From Neckera pumila (lineage: Eukaryota > Streptophyta > Bryopsida > Hypnales > Neckeraceae), in assembly GCA_963969595.1 (NCBI GenBank), contig OZ018413.1, positions 10,592,211 through 10,656,210 of the forward strand: 64,000 bases of DNA, written 5' to 3'. The translations under genes and the position numbers were made by a program. Under the pieces are notes generated by a model that ran no database searches, had not been told where the DNA came from, and saw only the letters and a list, made by a program, of their open reading frames with translations. Position 1 is the stretch's first letter; the number at the start of each line of letters is the position of its first letter. This document shows, piece by piece, positions 13,478 through 25,363 of this stretch.

Positions 13478-15965
13478 TCCCAAAAGGCCCAAGGCCTTTT
13501 TTTTGCCAAAAAACACTCAAAACTGCCATTTCGAAAGCAAAGAGTAAGAAGATTTGAAAATTGTTTTTTTTTTCACATCTAAATGTAGGATCTTACACCT
13601 AACTAGTATAAAAATGGGTGAAAAAAAAAATTAGAATTTTTGACAACACAGATTGCAAGATATTTGCGTTTAAAGTAAAAAAAAAATTAGTTCTTCAATA
13701 CATTACGGGACAAGATTATTTGACTTTGAACCTTCTTAACTTTAATTTTTAGCACTACAAAGTTTTGAGCTTTTAATATTTATGGTAGAGAATTGAGTTG
13801 AGAGTCTAGGAAAAAAAATAAAAAATAAAAAAAACCTTAATTTTCATACTTCAAAAAATTATTAAGTAGAAGTAGGTACAAGATGAAAGGAAATTCTAAA
13901 TTATTAGTATTTCTAAAATGGAATTTAAATGCACTAATTTCAGTGGTGAGATTGTTCTAGCAAGCAAACTAAACCATGTGGAATTTTATTTTTTTGAAAA
14001 CTTGTGAAAATTGCATTAAAAAATGAATCCTAGGGTGAATGCAAGAAATACTTGTACTATTTTCTGTCACACCCTGCATGATGATTTGTTTTTTAGGCAT
14101 AACTTTTGCCTATTGAATCCAAATGACTTAAGATTTATAGAGAAGGTGCTCATAATCACTATACACCTTTGCCTTATTTTTTGGCAATTTTCAAAAATGT
14201 TTTACTATATAAAAACAACCCCCAATTTTATGTCACAAATTCCAATTTGGAGGTTTTTAGTACTATTTAGTACCCAAAAAATCAAATTAGGAGCTGAATT
14301 TGGATGGAATGGTCTTCTAGTAGACTTGTAGCTATACAAGGAAGGAATTCTAAAAATAGTTAATTTTATATTGTGTGGAAGTTTACATTTTAGAATATAT
14401 AAAATATTATTTTTTGTGGTTCTTTTAGTGAATGACCATTTCCATAGAGTTATTATAAATGTGCAATTTTTATTTTATTTATTTTCCTATTTTTAACTAA
14501 TTAAAGCATCAAAGTGTCTATTTTCTTGAGATTTGGAACTTCTCTAGTTTTCCCACTTAGAGAATTTTTCTATGCTTTTCCTTCCTTAGATTTCTTTGTC
14601 TTAAAGGTATATACATTGGCCATATTTTTTTTTAAGTTTTTAAACTGCTTTTCTAATTTTCAAGTACTCCAGAAAAAAAAGCATGACTATTGTGAAAACG
14701 CAACAATTAGTACAGTGTTTCTTGCATTTACCCCCTACAAGTTATTTTTTCAAGAAGATGCTTTAACTGCCCGAAAAATAAGATTGTCCATAACTTTCTC
14801 AGAACAAATCCAAATGGAATAAATCAAAGCTTTTCAAATAGACAGAAATACAATCTAAGAGAAGAAGAAAAAATAAGAAAATTCAAAATTTTGAATTTTT
14901 TTTGCTTCCCCCTCTCCCCCACACCCTGAATTGTTTGGGGCATATTTTTGTTCGCATGCATTGTTTGAAAAAATTTATGTTCCCACAAAGTTAATCAATT
15001 TTTCTATCTTCAAGAAAAAAATAAAAAAATCAAGATAAAATTTTAGCTTGTAATTACCTGCCTAAAATCCCATTTGTCCCTTCGGGCGACAAATGTGTTT
15101 TTGGGCAGGTACCTACGGGCTGAAATTTTCTTCTGATTTTTTGAAACTTTTTTTGGAGGTAGAAAAGCTGATTATCTTCATGGGAATATAATTTTTTTCA
15201 CAATCGGTGCTTCGTAACAAAAGATATGACCAAATAAGCTCAAAACAAGGGACAACAGGCAAATTTTTATTTTTTTTTTAAGTATTTTTTTTCTCATAGA
15301 TTATATTTTTGTCTATCCAGAAAGCTTTGATTCATTTCATTTGGATTTTCTATGAGAAAGATATGGACATTCTTGTTTTTCGGGCAATTAGAGCATCTTT
15401 TTGAAAAAAATAACTTGTAGGACTCATTTCTAAATGCAATTTTTCAAATTTTTCAATTTTTTTTTTTTGCATGGTTTAGTTTACTTGCTAGAACAATCTC
15501 ACCATTGGAATTAGTGCATTTTTATCCCATCTAAAATATATGAATATTATAGATTTTCCTTCTATCTCATACCTACTTCTACTTAATAATTTTTTTAATA
15601 ATGAAATCTAAGTTTTTTTTAACTTTTTTTTTGGGGTTGGATTATTAACTCAATTCTCCAATATAAACATAGAAAGATTAAATCTCTGTAGTGCAAAAAA
15701 ATAAAGTTAAAAATGTTCAAAGTCGAAAAATCTAGTCCCCCAATGTGCTGAAAAACTTGTTTTTTTTCACTTTAAACGCAGATATCTTGCAAATTGTGCG
15801 GTCAAAAATTCTGAAATTTTTTCCACACACTGTCATACTATTTAGGTGTAAGATCCTACGGTTAGATGTGGGAAAAAAGCATTTTTCAAATTTTTTTATT
15901 TTTTGCTATAGAAATGGCAGTTTTAAGTGTTTCTTGGCAGAAAAAGGGCCTCGGTCCTTTAGGGG
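13478..15965. mobile_element. 2.5-kb TTAA-flanked foldback element with a nested insertion
   Basis: Left flank TTAA 13474-13477 with a worn end (TCCCAAAAGG); right end GGTCCTTTAGGGG then TTAA (15966-15969). The left arm (13478-14032 plus 14735 to about 15055) is the reverse complement of the right arm (about 15110-15965). The centre near 15055-15115 is itself a small hairpin (CCTGCC..GGGCAGG around TTTGTC..GACAAA). The right arm also matches bases 1-814 and 25510-26337. No transposase frame. Without the nested 702-bp element it would be about 1.8 kb. Confidence 0.75.
14033..14734. mobile_element. 702-bp element nested in the left arm of the TTAA foldback element
   Basis: Starts GGGTGAATGCAAGAAA and ends in the complement of GGGGTAAATGCAAGAAA. 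The inverted similarity continues for about 34 bp. It splits the sequence AATGAATCCTA|CAAGTTATTTTTTC, which is continuous in the other arm and in related copies, giving a TA or CTA target duplication. Frames inside (102 codons at 14023-14331 and 14514-14822) match no transposase I know. Confidence 0.75.
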
Positions 15966-15969
15966 TTAA

Positions 15970-17560
15970 AGGAAGGATTTAACTAAGTATAGTACAAAAG
16001 AATTATAACACTAAATTCCATCAAATACAATAGAGCTAATGGCAAAGTGAACCCTTAGTTTGTAGAATGAGTGCCAAAAGAAGGTTTAATTAAGAATAGT
16101 ATAAAAGAAACATAGTACCATACTCCAGCAAATCAAATTTGGGTGCTTCAAGGAACATTGGCTTGGTTTTTTTTTCAAATTTTGACTCCTAGTCCCTCAT
16201 TACTCATACTTTACGGTTAATCTAGTTTAGATGCCTCAAAAATTTTGTCTTGGATTTTCACAAACTGTGATTCATGGTATTTCGTTGCATGCACTTTACA
16301 ATTAACTCTAATATTGAGACAAAGACCATTGTGGTTTGTTATTGAAGAGTATGTTGGAAGTAGTTTGACCATAGTTGCTATGTCTTGAGGCACGATAGGG
16401 GAGGGTTACTCTTGTTACCTCTCTTAAGAAGTAGACTCTATAACAACTAATGTATAACTGTAGAAATAATAATTATTTTAAATTATAGGTATACACAAAT
16501 GAGACAGCTACTAATAAATATACCACATGAATACTGAAAAAATTATAGTTACATTTGAATAATCACCTTTATGACTCAAAGTCACTACCAATTTTCAAAA
16601 ACAACCAATGAGAGGTGAAGAATTTTTAGAAGCAACTAGTGAAAGTTGAGACCAATTTTGTACTTAAAAGATGATTGTCCATTTAGGGTGAATCTAGTAT
16701 TATGAGTAGGATATCCTATGATTTCAACTTTGAAAATTTGCAAAATACTACATGAGTGTAAAAAAAAATTTAACAATTTGGGTTGGATTTCTTTTGAATT
16801 TGCTAATGAACTCATTACAAAAAAAATACATTTTTTGGCCTTTAAGATAGTGAGACTAAAATAAGTGGCGCTTTTAGCTGCTCATACCTTACATATTCTA
16901 AAATCCTTCAAATCAAGATTGAACCATTAGTAGTGCATTGGGAAATTGAGACAAAGTTTCTAATTTCAATACACAAAGTATTTGCGTGGATTTGGCTTTT
17001 TATAGCCCCCACACTAATTGCAATTACTTATTCTATAAGACTCACTCCTTTAGTAGAAATGAGAAATCCAACCATAAGTATCCATTTTTCATTTTCTTTG
17101 GATTGCTTTGATTTTTTTCTTCTGATATATTCCTCAGCCTTGATTCATTTGAGTATGGTGTTTTCCAAAAAAAAGCCCAAGTTTCTTTAGGATTAACAAC
17201 ACATTGCACCTTTTTCATTAGATCATTCTTTCATTTGATTTTTTCATATGGCAAATTTCCCACACATCAAGATCTAGTTGTCATTGTTGTTGTGTGAAAA
17301 AGTTTGAACTAAGGTTTATATATCCAAAATTTTCCTTAGTTTAATTGCAACCCCTACTTCTTGATCTAATTGCATCTTGTTGCATATGTAGTGAAAACTA
17401 TAAAGTTTTTTTCTTTTTTTTACAGTTTAAGTTTATTATGCAAAAAAAAAAAAAAAAAAGAGTTTAACCAACATTGGTTGCATGATGACTTCTTCATTGT
17501 GGAATTGGAGCTAAAAAGATTGGAATAGGATTAAAAAGTCATAGTTTCATTAGGAAAAAT
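15970..17560. other. intergenic DNA built of old dispersed repeats
   Basis: About 16330-16510 pairs with 2920-3130. About 16590-16760 is one copy of a repeat also at 31205-31830 and 55440-55700 (shared AACTTTGAAAATT and 'gaagcaac..gagagttga'-like blocks). A run of 18 A lies near 17442. The frame at 16933-17190 has no recognisable family. Confidence 0.45.
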
Positions 17561-17822
17561 TTCAGCCTTTGAAGGGGCCGCGAGTTTTGCACCCCCAAGG
17601 TGCAATTATGAAAAAAAATAGAAATAAAAAATTATTTTTTATTTTAAAAAACTTGGGTGCTGACATGGCACTACTGGTGCCACCTCAGTGCCATGTCAGA
17701 TTTTAAAATTCAAAAAAAAAAATTCAAAATTTTTATTTTTTGAAATATTTTTTTATTTTTTCTGTAAATGCACTGCGGGGGTGCCGAAAATCAAAACTCA
17801 CAGCCCTTTGCAGGGTTCAGAA
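17561..17822. mobile_element. about 262-bp miniature element related to the one at 31324-31657
   Basis: Imperfect inverted ends: GAAGGGGCCGCGAGTTTTG at the left and CAAAGGGCTGTGAGTTTTG as complement of the right. A central hairpin has arms CTGACATGGCACT and AGTGCCATGTCAG. The CAAAGGGCT-type end and the TGACRTGG..GCCATGTCA core recur in the 31-kb element, so the two are probably one family. Target duplication not resolved. Confidence 0.6.
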
Positions 17823-19515
17823 TTCTTGTAATGTATAGCTTCAAAAACATTGGCTATCGCAAGTTTAGATATATGGCAAAATGTTCATTCAATAGTCTAC
17901 AAATATGTGAAGGGATGCTTTAGAATTATCATTACAATTGTGTAGGGAGTTCAAATAACTACTAGCATTAAAATCCAAACGGACAAGAATAGTCTTCCCT
18001 GGGGACAACAATGAGTAGCCTTATGTTTTTATGCTTTGATCACCTATTATGTTTGTGATTATTTTAATAAAAATTGAGTTGACCAAAATAAATGTAGAAA
18101 AAAATTTGATTTGTTGGGTTGTTGCAAAAATAAAATAGAAAATCCGATCTGTCTAAGTATGTACAACAACCAAAAAAATACCATTGTATCATCCTACCTC
18201 ATTGTACCTCTCTACCAAATAAGTTCACTTGAAGTAGTGACCAACAACATGGGAGCAAGAGGAAAAATAGATATTTGTATTGAAGATATAAATTTATATA
18301 GATAATAGATGGTTCCACAATTGGTGTAGCTCCAAATTTAAGAGTAAAATTGTATATTCTATTGTATAGATATGATGTATGGATCATGGTTTATAACTTT
18401 TGTTTAAAAGTCATCATTAAATAAACCTTAAATTTTTGTAGTATTTTTGAGATATGTCTTTGCTTTTTGGAAAAGTAGAATATCCTTGGTCTTTTAGGGA
18501 TTGAAGCCATAGTGTGATTGTCTTTGGCAAGTAGAAATTTCTATCAAATTTCCTATAGATGAAATTTCCATATTTCTCTAAATTAAATGAAATTATTGTA
18601 GATGTGCTTGACTAATCTTTCTAATAAAAATAAACTATAGACTCAATCCAAACAGAACTCCAAAAGGATGAATGTATTAAAAAAATGCACAGATGATTTT
18701 ATTAATCCCCATTGAATGCACAAACAACTATTTTTTGGTAAATATACTTCTTTGAAGGGTTGGCTAGACCTAATGAATAAAAAAAATTTAACAACAAAAT
18801 TTCTTTTCATATAATATGTTGGGTAGTCTTTGTATAGCAAAATAACTTGATTTGGAAAAAAAGTCTACTTTTGGGTGATTATTCAAACTCAAACACTTCA
18901 AAAATGGTCATTAGATTGAGGGATATTTTCTAGGGTCTTTAGAGGTTAATGATGTACTTGATCATTACATGAGCAATTTGGACAAGCACCACTAAATTAG
19001 CACCAGTCATATGGTTGATTTGAGGACAACCCACCTCAGTCCTATGGCTAAGAAGACCCCAACCTCTACCTTATTCCTTTATATCCTCCAAAACACTAGA
19101 ACTATTTATCACCAAATGAATGATAAAACTTGAAAATTTTGGATTCATATTTAAAATGAATGGTTCCAAATTAGCTCATTATGGAATTTCAACCCATAAG
19201 CTTAGCTTTTGAGAGTCATTTAAGTCTACAAATTAAAAAAATTCTTTATATTGTAATTGGTTAAGTTTCTATTTTTTTGATCCTTCTTACTTAGTTTGAG
19301 ACGGTTCCTTGATTCCAAATATAAATTAAAAAACTTCTATCCGCAATAAGTAATAATGTTCAACATTTTTACCAAGACGGAATGTATACCAAACATGAAT
19401 ATTAGACTCTAATATGGAATTGCCAAAATTGAACTTTCACGTCAAGTTTTGAGAGGTTCATATCACCTATATCAGTGACAATATGACATATGACGCTTTT
19501 TGAACAAAAAATAAT
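17823..19515. other. AT-rich intergenic DNA, no gene seen
   Basis: Two worn sequences resembling the right end of the TTAA family occur at 18481-18505 (GGTCTTTTAGGG) and 18934-18949 (GGTCTTTAGAGG then TTAA); matching left ends were not found. Frames at 18111-18387 and 18643-18840 are low complexity. Confidence 0.4.
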
Positions 19516-19519
19516 TTAA

Positions 19520-19590
19520 CCCTTAAAGGACCACAAGGCCACTAGGTGGCCTTTACCAATATTGTTTTTTGCACATCAATTCTTAAGGGG
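19520..19590. mobile_element. 71-bp TTAA-flanked mini-element
   Basis: Begins CCCTTAAAGGACC after TTAA (19516-19519) and ends TTCTTAAGGGG before TTAA (19591-19594). Internal palindrome GGCCACTAGGTGGCC. It has the same outer bases as the long TTAA elements and is reduced to little more than the ends. Confidence 0.75.
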
Positions 19591-19959
19591 TTAATTTATG
19601 TCAAATCTATAAGATAGGTTGCCCTACCCGCCATTACACAGAAGTGGTCAAGAAATACAAAAAGCAACCAACCAACCTCAAATGAGGGGATCCGTTATCT
19701 ATAGTTATTTTAAACCCTCCAAGCTCCAGTAACATAGTATAACCAAAATAATGGTCCTCTCTATACTTGGGAAGGTATCATGCTTTGCTAGATGCCTAAA
19801 AGGGACTTATCAATTAATTCAAAGATTGGAATTGGTTGAGAATCCATAAGGTGAATATATCCAAAAATTGCATGATTGCCTAAAACATGTGTATAGGTTG
19901 AAGAAATAATTTTAGAACTTCTTCCAAGAAAAAAAATTGACCCTTCACAACTTTTGCAT

Positions 19960-20290
19960 ATGGTATCCAAATGTCGCTCTTTGGTGCGTTAGAACCTCCT
20001 TTCACTTGCCAACAAAAAATATGAAAATTTAACCAATGTAATATATGTAACTAGACATAGTAGCAAAAAGTGGCTGCCAGTTTGAACAATGCTCACCTTA
20101 TAAGACAATTTTGTCCAAAGATGCAAAACAGACCCCTTGCCTCATTGCTAAACAATGTTATGTTCACTTGCCAACAAAAAATATGAAAATTTAACCAGTT
20201 TAATAATAGTAATTAGACACAATAGCAAAAAGTGTCCGGCAGTTTGAGCGGTGCTCACCTTGTAAGGTAACTGCACCTTAAATTGCATAG
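19960..20290 (+). repeat. dispersed repeat, two copies side by side
   Basis: CACTTGCCAACAAAAAATAT...CAATAGCAAAAAGTG...GTGCTCACCTT occurs at about 20000-20110 and again at 20165-20275. The same unit is at 55745-55925 (plus), 28590-28757 (minus) and, in part, 7655-7760 (minus). No coding potential. Confidence 0.75.
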
Positions 20291-20535
20291 TTAAGCAATT
20301 TAGCATGGTTTTCACTACTATATTAAAAAAAAATTGTGGAGCCCCATTGGTAATCAAAATGGGATTCTAGATTCTCTTAGAATGCGTTTTTTGGACACCG
20401 TGTGAATAAACTACAAATTTTCAAAGTGCTGAAAAAAGGTGCACCTAAAAGCGATTGTAGAGTCATTGAATAGTGGGAGTACATTTTAGGCAAGAATATC
20501 AAGTGTGCAATTTTAGGTCACCTTATAAGACAATT
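20262..20535 (+). repeat. dispersed repeat with inverted partner at 44020-44320
   Basis: Reads AAGGTAACTGCACC.., CAATTTAGCATGG.., GAATGCGTTTTTTGGACACC.., GTGAATAAACTACAAATTT.., CACCTAAAAGCGA... The whole order is present on the opposite strand at 44020-44320. Fragments occur at 29815-29935 (direct) and 55065-55200 (inverted). Confidence 0.8.
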
Positions 20536-20696
20536 TTGTCCCTGCCTTATTGGTAAACAATGTTATGTCCAGCTGGTTGGCTTGGGTGGAGTCCACTTGT
20601 GAAAGTGCAAGCTTAACTTAGTGGCTCACAGCAGCGCATGCTCAAAGATCGGACTTAGTGCCGTCCCTAGTTCTCTCAATTTTGTAACACTACCCA

Positions 20697-21690
20697 TGGC
20701 ATGTTCTCGAAGAAATTTTACTCGGAATTTTATTTGGGGGTTCGAGAATCCGCGCTACAGTGACATGATTTCGGGATTGATTTAGAAATTCTTGAATTGA
20801 AGGTGATAATCAAGGCACCCCGTTCAAATTTTCAAATCGACTGTGCTTCTGTTGCGTTCTGGGACTACCGTATCCGATTGAAGACGGCGTGTTCTAATTT
20901 AAAAGTGAGTACCTGTTGTGCTGCAGGTTTTTATTTGGAAGATTATATATGGCAATGTTGTCGAAGAAAGTTTTGTTGGTGACGCTGTGGTTAAGAATTT
21001 GCGCTGCAATGACAAGATTTTAGGTTACGAGTATGACAAGTTTGAACTCAAGGTCGTAATCAAGGCGCTTTATTTCAGTTTTCGAATGCCATGCAAATTT
21101 AAGTGCGTCTACGACACTGCTAAAACGATATTCTTGAGTTTGTGAATTTTACCCAACGTTTGACAGAGGTTTTGGGTTTTGGGTTTGGGGGCGTGCTCGA
21201 GAAGTACCCGTAGTACTGCATTTAAAGATTACCTTTGGCAATGTTGTCGAAGTAATATCTGTTGGTGATGCTGGGGTAATGAATTTGAACGACAATGACG
21301 TGGTTTTAGAGAGTGAATTTGGAAATTTGGAACTGAAGGTCGTACTAAAGGCGCTCTTTTCCAGTTTTCGAATGCCTTGCGAATGAGAGCGATTTTAAGT
21401 GTTTCTGACACACTGCTGAAAAGATTTCGTGAGTGTGTGAATGTTACCCAACATTTGAGAGAGGTTTAGGGCTTCGGAGAGTGCTCGAGAAGTACCCGTA
21501 GTTAAGGTTATAATCAAGGAACCATTCAAATTTTCAAATTACCATTCTTCTCCAAGTATGTATTCCAGAAGTCAAGGTGATAATCAAGGTATCCATACTA
21601 ATTTTCAAAATGCCATTTGCCTCCAAGTATGTCCTCCACATTTCTGAACCATGCCCTCATCCTACCCAAAGTTTTTGACTGAGGTTTGGG
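20697..21690 (+). repeat. tandem repeat in the leader/promoter of the reductase gene
   Basis: Unit of about 285 bp. Full copies at about 20939-21222 and 21223-21498 share GGCAATGTTGTCGAAG, CAGTTTTCGAATGCC, 'GAGAGAGGTTT/GACAGAGGTTT' and GAGAAGTACCCGTAG. A worn copy begins near 20697, and two partial ones (about 21500-21560, 21570-21690) run up to the gene start. Each carries a 'gg.ataatcaagg' block. It probably lies in the 5' UTR or promoter. Confidence 0.85.
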
Positions 21691-21712
21691 TCTGGGGCAA
21701 ACAGGAAGAATC

Positions 21713-24617
21713 ATGGTGAAAGCCGTGCGAGTGCATACCGTCGGAGGTCGTCACCATCTCCAAGTTGAAGAAATTGAGCTTCCTCACCCTGGTTGCAATG
21801 AAGTTGAGGTTCGACACACAGCAATTGGTCTTAACGACTCAGACGTGGAGGATTGTAGAGGCGGACTCCATCACCCGAGTCATCAAATGTTCACTCCTGG
21901 ATGTAGCGCTGTTGGGGTTATCACTGAACTAGGTATTATGTGCCAATGCATGAGTCTTTCAGATTTCCTATGGCTTCTGAAATTTGAAGTTTGAAGCCTC
22001 TTTTTTAGGGTCAAGTAGTTGTTGATGTGTTTGAAACTTTTGACAAGTCGGTATGCTCGCTAGGAAATTGTTTCCCCATTGTTTGCTTAGTCCCCAGGTG
22101 GAGTGCTTTTGATGGAATTTTTTTGCAAGTCATTGTCCTCATTAAGAGATTTCACTACATCAGAAGCGGGGAGGAGCGGGTGTTTGGGTTTACTTCAGAG
22201 TTGGCATGGAGGGGAGTCATGTTGTATGTAATCGTGGAAAGCTCATTTGCAGGGCATTTTTCATTCTAACTATGGATAGGAACCGCCATTGGTCTTGTGT
22301 TAAATTGAAGAACAAAGTGACCACCAGGAGTCCAGGACTGAGAGTGTTGAATCATCAAGAATGCATCTATGATTTTTTGTTAGGGTTCAAGTAGTTGCTG
22401 AAGTTTTGGAACTTTTAACAAGGAGGTTTTCTTACCAGGAGGTGCTGAATCATCGTAAGAGGGTGTCATTGTGCAAGATTCTGTTCCACGAGAAGAGGCA
22501 ATGCTCAAACGAGACTTGAAACTTCCGATGAGTTTTAGTAATTTTTTGGGGAATTTGGGGTCAGAATCGATTTTGCAGTTGTTTCTTCTGTTGTGAGCCA
22601 ACATTACCAATGAAGAAGCTGCTACTGCACTCTGTCTTCGTTTTCCTCTAACACCCCTTATGGTTTGCATTGAGTCCCAGGTACTGGAGTTTTGAACCAT
22701 CAAATAGGCCAGCGAGTAGGCTACGTTAACCCACCCGACAAGGGAGCTTTCAGTGAGGCAAGTGTAGTGCCAATAAACTGCTTAATTCCACTTCCCTCCA
22801 ACATCACCGACGAAGAAGCTGCGGCTCTACTCTTCCCAGGGTTGACGGCATGGATGCTGTTGAAGAAGCTCTGCCCCTTGAGGCGTGGTGATGTAGTCTT
22901 AGTTAACGGCGTGACAACAGGACTTGGAGCCATTATTTCCCAGTGGGCGAATCATCTCAAAGCTGTTGTGATTGGAACTGTCAACTCTGAGGGCGATGTG
23001 GAGCGTGCACAAAAGAATGGCTGTAATGAAGTTATTGTTGTCAATCAGGACTATGGCTTTGCAGATGAAGTGAAGGAGTTGACATCTGGAGAGGGTGTGA
23101 CCGTGGTGTTTGATTTGGAAGGGAAGAGCAATTTTGTAGATGTTGTGCATGGTTTAGCTCCGAAGGGAATGTTGGTCTGCCTTGGTTGCAATGCACCCGT
23201 ACTCAACCTTAGGGAACTTGCAGGTAATCGATGATCTTAACCCCCCACAATTCAGTTCGTTTGCCTTGTTGGACTCGAAATTTCTGTAGTTCTGATAGAG
23301 TAATTAACAGTGTTTCCAGAAAGATTGTTTCAGGGACTTTTGGACAATAACGAGAATCTTTCCTACTCTCTCCTTCCCCAAATAGAAGTCCGCAGTTTTG
23401 TTGAAAACATTGGGTATCAATTTCATTGATCATGTTATGAAAAGCATAAATTCACAAGGGTCCAAATTTTAGACCACTAGAATCAATGAAGAACATTGCA
23501 TATGTTCAGTGCAACCTAAATAAGATTGGACCCAAAAAAGGTCTTCATACGACCTACTCAAGACAACCTTGTTTCGGGACGGAGGGGGTTATGATTCATG
23601 CGGAAATTTCAGTACGTTCTCGTTGAATATATGGAGGCCACCTCATGATACATAGTGTGACTGTATAATAAGTGCGACTGTAGTGAGATCCTTACATGAA
23701 TAGTGAGGAAGATTCCCTTTACAGGGTTGTCTTCAAGTTCTTGAAATAACCTGATTTTACTGAAACCTTGTTAAACGTTGGTCGTTAGCATCATTCTTAT
23801 GCAAGGCAATGTTTGTGCCGACCTTGTCACCTCAGTTGCCCAAGGGTAAGTTGGAAAGCAAAAATTATGTAACGTTTTTGATTGGTGCATACGATGGTCC
23901 GGTGACGAATACCTTCTTCAGACTCAATTGCTGATTATGCAAAATTGAGAGAAGCTGTTGAACCATTCCTAAACTGGCAGTATGTGTGCATGTGACGGCA
24001 GGAAGCAAGAGTTTGGTGGTTGCAGTGCCTGTTTTGGCAGATTATGTAAAGCACCCTGCAGAGCTTTTGGAAGGTGCACAAGACCTCTTCGACTTGTACA
24101 AGGCTGGTGCAATCAAAGTGGAGATCGCTAAAAAGGTTCTTATTTCTTTCCCTTAATGATCAGCTTCTGTCGGAACTTGGTAATAACTGAAGTATTTTCC
24201 AGTGCATTTAAAAGGGTTTTCAGTACAATCAGAGACTCTTTTACAAAGCATCATGAAGAGAATCTTCCTCGTGATTCATAGTAGGTCTCTCCGAGGTCAA
24301 AAATGATCACACGGAGGCTTTAATCTCTGTGTATCATGGTGTGGTTTCTGAAAACCTGGTTCTTTTTAGTTCCAACATTCTGCTCAAATAGACTTGGTCA
24401 AGGATGACAGAGCCACGATTTGAAGGCACAGAGAAGGCAGGTCACGAACAGTCTGTCAAGCTGAATCATTGGATAACACGAAGTATGTCTGTCTAAATTT
24501 TTGCAGTTTCCTTTGAATATGATCAACAAAGCACTTGATGCGATAACAGGAGAACGAGGATTATGTATCCTCATTCCACCGATTCCTGACCCCAAGAACG
24601 TTCCTCATGGATCATAA
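21713..24617 (+). CDS. quinone-oxidoreductase-like medium-chain reductase (zinc-free MDR), 335 aa
   Basis: Exons 21713-21932, 22681-23223, 24002-24135, 24507-24617; every intron is GT..AG and phases join exactly (1, 1, 0). The family transfers hydride from NADPH to quinones or enones. The start MVKAVRVHTVGG and the following GroES-like fold (TAIGLNDSDV, FTPGCSAVGVITELG) match the plant QOR branch. The Rossmann part includes VVLVNGVTTGLGAIISQWA, AVVIGTVNSE, AQKNGCNEVIVV and VTVVFDLEGKSNF. The end is EIAKKFPLNMINKALDAI. The nucleotide loop is TTGLG where this family usually has AAGGVG, so cofactor binding may be altered. Zinc ligands are not expected in this branch. No signal peptide is seen. 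The third donor (AAG|GTTCTT) is weak. The start chosen is the first ATG in frame. Confidence 0.9.
22005..22640 (+). repeat. degenerate copies of exon-2 sequence inside intron 1 of the reductase
   Basis: About 22590-22630 (CCAACATTACCAATGAAGAA..) mirrors exon 2 (CCAACATCACCGACGAAGAA..). About 22330-22360 and 22436-22465 resemble the exon 2 start (CCAGG..TG..TGAATCATC versus CCAGGTACTGGAG..GAACCATC). The blocks at 22010-22055 and 22383-22430 (GGTCAAGTAGTTG / GGTTCAAGTAGTTG) repeat one another. They look like remains of tandem exon duplication; none keeps an open frame. Confidence 0.65.
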
Positions 24618-25363
24618 TTTCATGTGTGTCTATTACCTCACCAGCATTTTTCTGGTACACAGGTACATATCCTCTGATGTTATGATCAGAGCATACATTT
24701 CCAGAGTGGAATTACTTGAGCTTGTAAAATTTAATGTGTTTCAAGCTTATCAGCCATGTCACTCGTAGTAGTACAGTAGATCATTTCGAATCTGTTCACC
24801 TCACTGCATTTGCATTTCCATCGTGAGCATTGTTGAGAGCTACTTGCACATCTGACATTTAATGAATCCAACATTGGCAATCACCTACCCACCTACCACT
24901 TGTATGGTTGCGTGCAGAGCTGGGTAAGCTGTAGAATTGAACGATATGGATTTTGTTGATTTCGTTTTCATTGTTTAAATCCAAAGTTCAAAGATGTTTG
25001 AGCATATGTTTTTTGTTTTGTTTTTTTAATTCCATTTGTTTTTCAGTGTTGTAAGTTGTAAAAAACTCTCTTGCAAATTCCTCACATCGCTTGTGGTACT
25101 GTATTAAGTTAGTTAAAGTTTGACCTGAACAAGGCAAGATGGATACATGGGTGACACTTGTTATGTTGGTGATACATCAGGATACAAAAGAGGCTGTGTC
25201 CCAAAAGTGGGTTGCACACATCACTGCACTTTTCAAGTTATCTGCAGAGGATTATCTGATGTCTTATTGATGGGTCTCTCTCCTTGAAAGAGGAGTGGGT
25301 GATCCATTTTTCTCTTCAATTATTGATCTGAAAGAATCTTCTCAGCTGGGTGGGTTTCTTTCA
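24618..25363. other. 3' flank of the reductase gene
   Basis: Moderate-GC sequence passing into AT-rich DNA. It probably contains the 3' UTR; I see no convincing poly(A) signal directly after the stop and no further gene. Confidence 0.4.

Noticed and set aside
14023..14822. Frames inside the nested element that might be a transposase
   Set aside because: Hydrophobic low-complexity translation with no catalytic motif; one frame runs across the element border.
20741..20765. GGTTCGAGAATCC-like sequence resembling a tRNA T-arm
   Set aside because: No acceptor or anticodon arms at the required spacing; it is part of a leader repeat unit.
21686..21712. Upstream in-frame start (TTG) for the reductase
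   Set aside because: Not an ATG; the family begins at MVKA, encoded at 21713.
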